In this document: positions 61,543 through 64,000 of the stretch, piece by piece
Layout of the letters: each line of letters opens with the position of its first letter
How positions within the stretch are numbered: position 1 is the stretch's first letter
NCBI GenBank assembly: GCA_029776255.1
Contig: JAKOTN010000114.1
Coordinates: 1-64,000, forward strand
Length of the DNA: 64,000 nucleotides
Direction: 5' to 3'
Source: Pseudomonadota bacterium
GTDB lineage: Bacteria > Pseudomonadota > Gammaproteobacteria > Burkholderiales > Rhodocyclaceae
Notes under the pieces: generated by a model
Database searches by the model: none
What the model was told of the DNA's origin: nothing
Seen by the model: only the letters and a program-made list of their open reading frames with translations
Program-made: the position numbers and the translations under genes

Positions 61543-64000
61543 GTGGATAGTACCGATACCGTGTTTGCGCCCGGTGAGCGCATCCATCATGTTGAGTTCG
61601 GTCAAGGGGTGGTGCTTGAGCCCCCCCTTGATGGTTACCTGCGCGCTTTTTTCAGTGTTGGCGAGCGTCGAGTACCGCTGGCATCACTCAAACGGCAGCA
61701 ATCGCGTACTGAGCGCATCCTTCGTGCTGTTCAAGGTGGCTCTGATCGTGCCCGAAAAGCATGGCTGGCCTATGAAGCTCATGCCTTGCCAATCATGGAA
61801 AGCGCATCGGCACTGACCTCTGCCAAAATTGATCTGCTGCCGCACCAGGTGGTGCTGACACACCGCATTGCCACTGCATCGCCACGCCGGTATTTGATTG
61901 CCGATGAAGTCGGCCTGGGCAAAACCATTGAAACCGCTCTGATCCTGCGGGAGCTGGCAAGTCGAGGTGAGTTGAATCGAGCCTTGATGGTCGTGCCTGC
62001 CGGTCTGGTCAATAACTGGCACCGTGAGCTTAACGAGGTCTTCAATCTCGATTTCGAGGTGTTTGGCTCCGAGGGTGACATCACCGACCGGAAAACCAAT
62101 GCTTTTGCCAAGCACGACCGGCTGATCGCCAGCATCGACACCCTGAAGCGCCCCGCTCGTATCAAACGCCTGCAGGAAGCCCCCCGCTGGGATTTGGTGG
62201 TCTTCGATGAAGCGCATCACCTCACGGCCTACCGCACGGGCGGCAAGGTTAGAAAGACTGAAAACTACAAGCTGGCCGAGGCCCTGAAGGACCACGCACG
62301 TGATCTGATGCTGTTGTCGGCCACGCCACACCAAGGGAACCACTTCCAGTTCTGGATGCTGGCGCAGCTACTGAATCCAACGCTGTTCGGTAGCCCCGAA
62401 GAAATGCTGGAAAACCGGCACCGCCTGAACACCGTCATGTTCCGGCGTACCAAGGCCGATGCTTGCCAGCCGGATGGCTCCCCCTTGTTTGCACGGCGCT
62501 GGGTGCATACCGAGTCGTTTTTGATGGGGCACGAGGAGCGCCTGTTCTACGAACGGCTGCGCGAATACCTTGAAGACGGCTTTGATCTGGCACGTCGTCA
62601 GGGCAGCAAGGGTAGAGCCCTGGGCTTCTTGATGGCGATCTTCCAGAAGATTGCAGCATCCAGCTTTGCGGCAGTAAGGCGCACGTTGAAGCGGCGTTTG
62701 TTGATGCTGACGCTGCATGAAGCCCTGTTGCGCGACCAGGAGCTGGACATTGAGGGGCGCGAACGTTTGGTTGAGGAAGCCCGCGAGCTGATCCACGAAG
62801 AGTTCAACTTGCCGCGTGACAATATGGGCCGCAGCGAGGTGGATCGTGTGTTGGCCGACCTCAAGTACCGCTTGGTCAAGAAACTGGATGAAGAAGCCTT
62901 GGAAATGGCATCTGACCCGTATGCCAGCGAATATTCGGCCAGTCATGCCGAAGAGGCTGCATCGGCGGTGGTCGAGCTGCATCTGCCCGAGGAACGCCTT
63001 CGCATTGGCGACCTGCTGAACGTTTTCCCTCAGCAGCGCGAAACCAAGGTGCAAAAGCTCCTTGATGGGCTTGGAACACTGTGGCGGCAAAACCCCAACG
63101 AAAAAATCGTGGTGTTTGCCACCTACCTGGGCACGGTTGATCTGATTGCCAAGGAAATTGATGCCGTATTCCCCGGTCAGGGCGTAGCGGTGCTGCGTGG
63201 CGGCGATCATGGTGCCAAGCTGGCGGCTGAACGTCGTTTCAAGCTCAAGGATGGCCCCCGTGTGCTGGTCTGTACCGCTGCTGGCCGTGAAGGGATCAAC
63301 CTGCAGTTTGCCCGCATCCTGTTCAATTTCGACCTGCCATGGAACCCCATGGACATGGAGCAGCGAATTGGCCGGATTCACCGTTACGGTCAAAACCACA
63401 CAGCACAGGTCTACAACCTGGTGCTGTCGGACACCATTGAGGGACGCATATTCCTGCTGCTCGACGACAAGCTGACCGAAATTGCTCGTACCGTAGGCAA
63501 GGTTGATGACCAGGGCAACGTGGCAGAAGACCTGCGAGCGCAGATTCTCGGGCAGCTCTCCGAACGGCTGAATTACGACAAGCTGTACCAGGAGGCGCTG
63601 TCTGACCCCGAACTCAAGCGAACGCAGGTGGAGTTAGAAGCGGCGCTGTCGAATTCACGCGAAGCGCGTCAGGTGGTCTTCGATCTTTTCCAGGACCTGC
63701 AAGGCTTTAGCCTCGACGATTACAAGCCTTTCTCCGATGTGTCGTCTAGCCTGCAACGCCTGGTGCACTTCATGTCGGCAGCGGTTGCTGATCGACAGCA
63801 AAAGCTGATCCAGATCGACGACGAGACATACGACCTGGTAACGATGGAAGGAACTCGCCGTGCACGGTTCACATTGAACCGTGAGGTCGCCAACGACCAA
63901 GACGATCTGCAACTGTTGGGCCTCGATCACCCCATCGTTCAAGAAGAGCTTGGGCGCTGGCGCAGCTTGCCACCGGAAGAGGTCGGCATCTCAGTCGGTG
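61543..64000 (+). CDS. SNF2-family DEAH helicase (runs off window)
   Basis: At least 819 aa without a stop at the window end. GTG 61543 follows the DUF4276 TGA at once, with AGGGAG about 7 bp upstream. Motif I DEVGLGKT at 121-128, motif II DEAHH at 222-226, C-terminal helicase lobe with CTAAGREGINLQFA near 582 and QRIGRIHRYGQ at 607-617. The N-terminal 60 residues (PGERIHHVEFGQGVV) look like a small beta domain. The closest comparison is HepA/DrmD-type or BrxHII-type helicases of defence systems. Confidence 0.9.
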   Translation, partial: MDSTDTVFAPGERIHHVEFGQGVVLEPPLDGYLRAFFSVGERRVPLASLKRQQSRTERILRAVQGGSDRARKAWLAYEAHALPIMESASALTSAKIDLLPHQVVLTHRIATASPRRYLIADEVGLGKTIETALILRELASRGELNRALMVVPAGLVNNWHRELNEVFNLDFEVFGSEGDITDRKTNAFAKHDRLIASIDTLKRPARIKRLQEAPRWDLVVFDEAHHLTAYRTGGKVRKTENYKLAEALKDHARDLMLLSATPHQGNHFQFWMLAQLLNPTLFGSPEEMLENRHRLNTVMFRRTKADACQPDGSPLFARRWVHTESFLMGHEERLFYERLREYLEDGFDLARRQGSKGRALGFLMAIFQKIAASSFAAVRRTLKRRLLMLTLHEALLRDQELDIEGRERLVEEARELIHEEFNLPRDNMGRSEVDRVLADLKYRLVKKLDEEALEMASDPYASEYSASHAEEAASAVVELHLPEERLRIGDLLNVFPQQRETKVQKLLDGLGTLWRQNPNEKIVVFATYLGTVDLIAKEIDAVFPGQGVAVLRGGDHGAKLAAERRFKLKDGPRVLVCTAAGREGINLQFARILFNFDLPWNPMDMEQRIGRIHRYGQNHTAQVYNLVLSDTIEGRIFLLLDDKLTEIARTVGKVDDQGNVAEDLRAQILGQLSERLNYDKLYQEALSDPELKRTQVELEAALSNSREARQVVFDLFQDLQGFSLDDYKPFSDVSSSLQRLVHFMSAAVADRQQKLIQIDDETYDLVTMEGTRRARFTLNREVANDQDDLQLLGLDHPIVQEELGRWRSLPPEEVGISVG

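Noticed and set aside
52024-64000. Canonical BREX or DISARM system
   Set aside because: No brxA, brxB, brxL, full-length PglZ, DrmA, DrmB or DrmC is seen; only single components are shared. The part beyond the window could change this.

Overview
The window looks like a chromosomal segment of a GC-rich betaproteobacterium, probably close to Rhodocyclales. The grounds are a tRNA-Ile(CAU) split by an Azoarcus-like group I intron, an SAH riboswitch before ahcY, a CbbR-linked Calvin-Benson gene set, and strong similarity of the housekeeping genes to that group. No rRNA is present, so the genus is not fixed. No CRISPR array was seen.

Bases 1-46,347 are mostly ordinary chromosome. In order they hold: a cut-off ORF; the intron-split tRNA; a DOMON-like protein, a NamZ-type muramidase and DNA polymerase IV; a LytS/LytR-type two-component pair; argH; a Ser/Thr kinase fused to a cyclic-nucleotide-binding domain; an operon of one small J-domain protein plus three unrecognised acidic proteins; an SAH-riboswitch operon (ahcY, a small membrane protein, metF); rapZ; an M20 amidohydrolase; a TctD/TctE-like two-component system; cbbR divergent from fbp, prk and tkt; metH coupled to murB behind a leader with its own terminator; gluQ, cardiolipin synthase, MscS, a PIG-L deacetylase, zinc-ribbon proteins and trmL; a membrane spermidine-synthase-like protein paired with a Tat-exported FAD oxidoreductase; an AI-2E transporter; a HipA/YjjJ-like kinase; and ribE.

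At about 46,350, directly after ribE, the character changes: intergenic DNA is more AT-rich, codon use differs and mobile-element genes begin. A tyrosine integrase (46,478-47,683) marks the left edge. A leftward operon follows (47,727-51,488) that codes a 106-aa island protein, a 349-aa protein, a Gp157-like protein, a papain-like cysteine-protease-fold protein and a helix-hairpin-helix-like protein. A 535-bp control region full of dyads separates it from a rightward, tightly coupled operon running from 52,024 past the end of the window: HTH regulator, DUF499 ATPase, a short PglZ-domain protein, a DUF1156 DNA methylase, an unknown 166-aa protein, an OLD/RecF-like ATPase, a DUF4276 protein and an SNF2 helicase.

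This rightward operon is the best candidate for an under-described system. It has BREX-like ingredients (PglZ, methylase, large ATPase, helicase) but none of brxA, brxB or brxL in view, a PglZ far shorter than the BREX form, and an ATPase/DUF4276 pair embedded between methylase and helicase. It is most likely an integrated phage-defence island; that role is inferred from family content and context.
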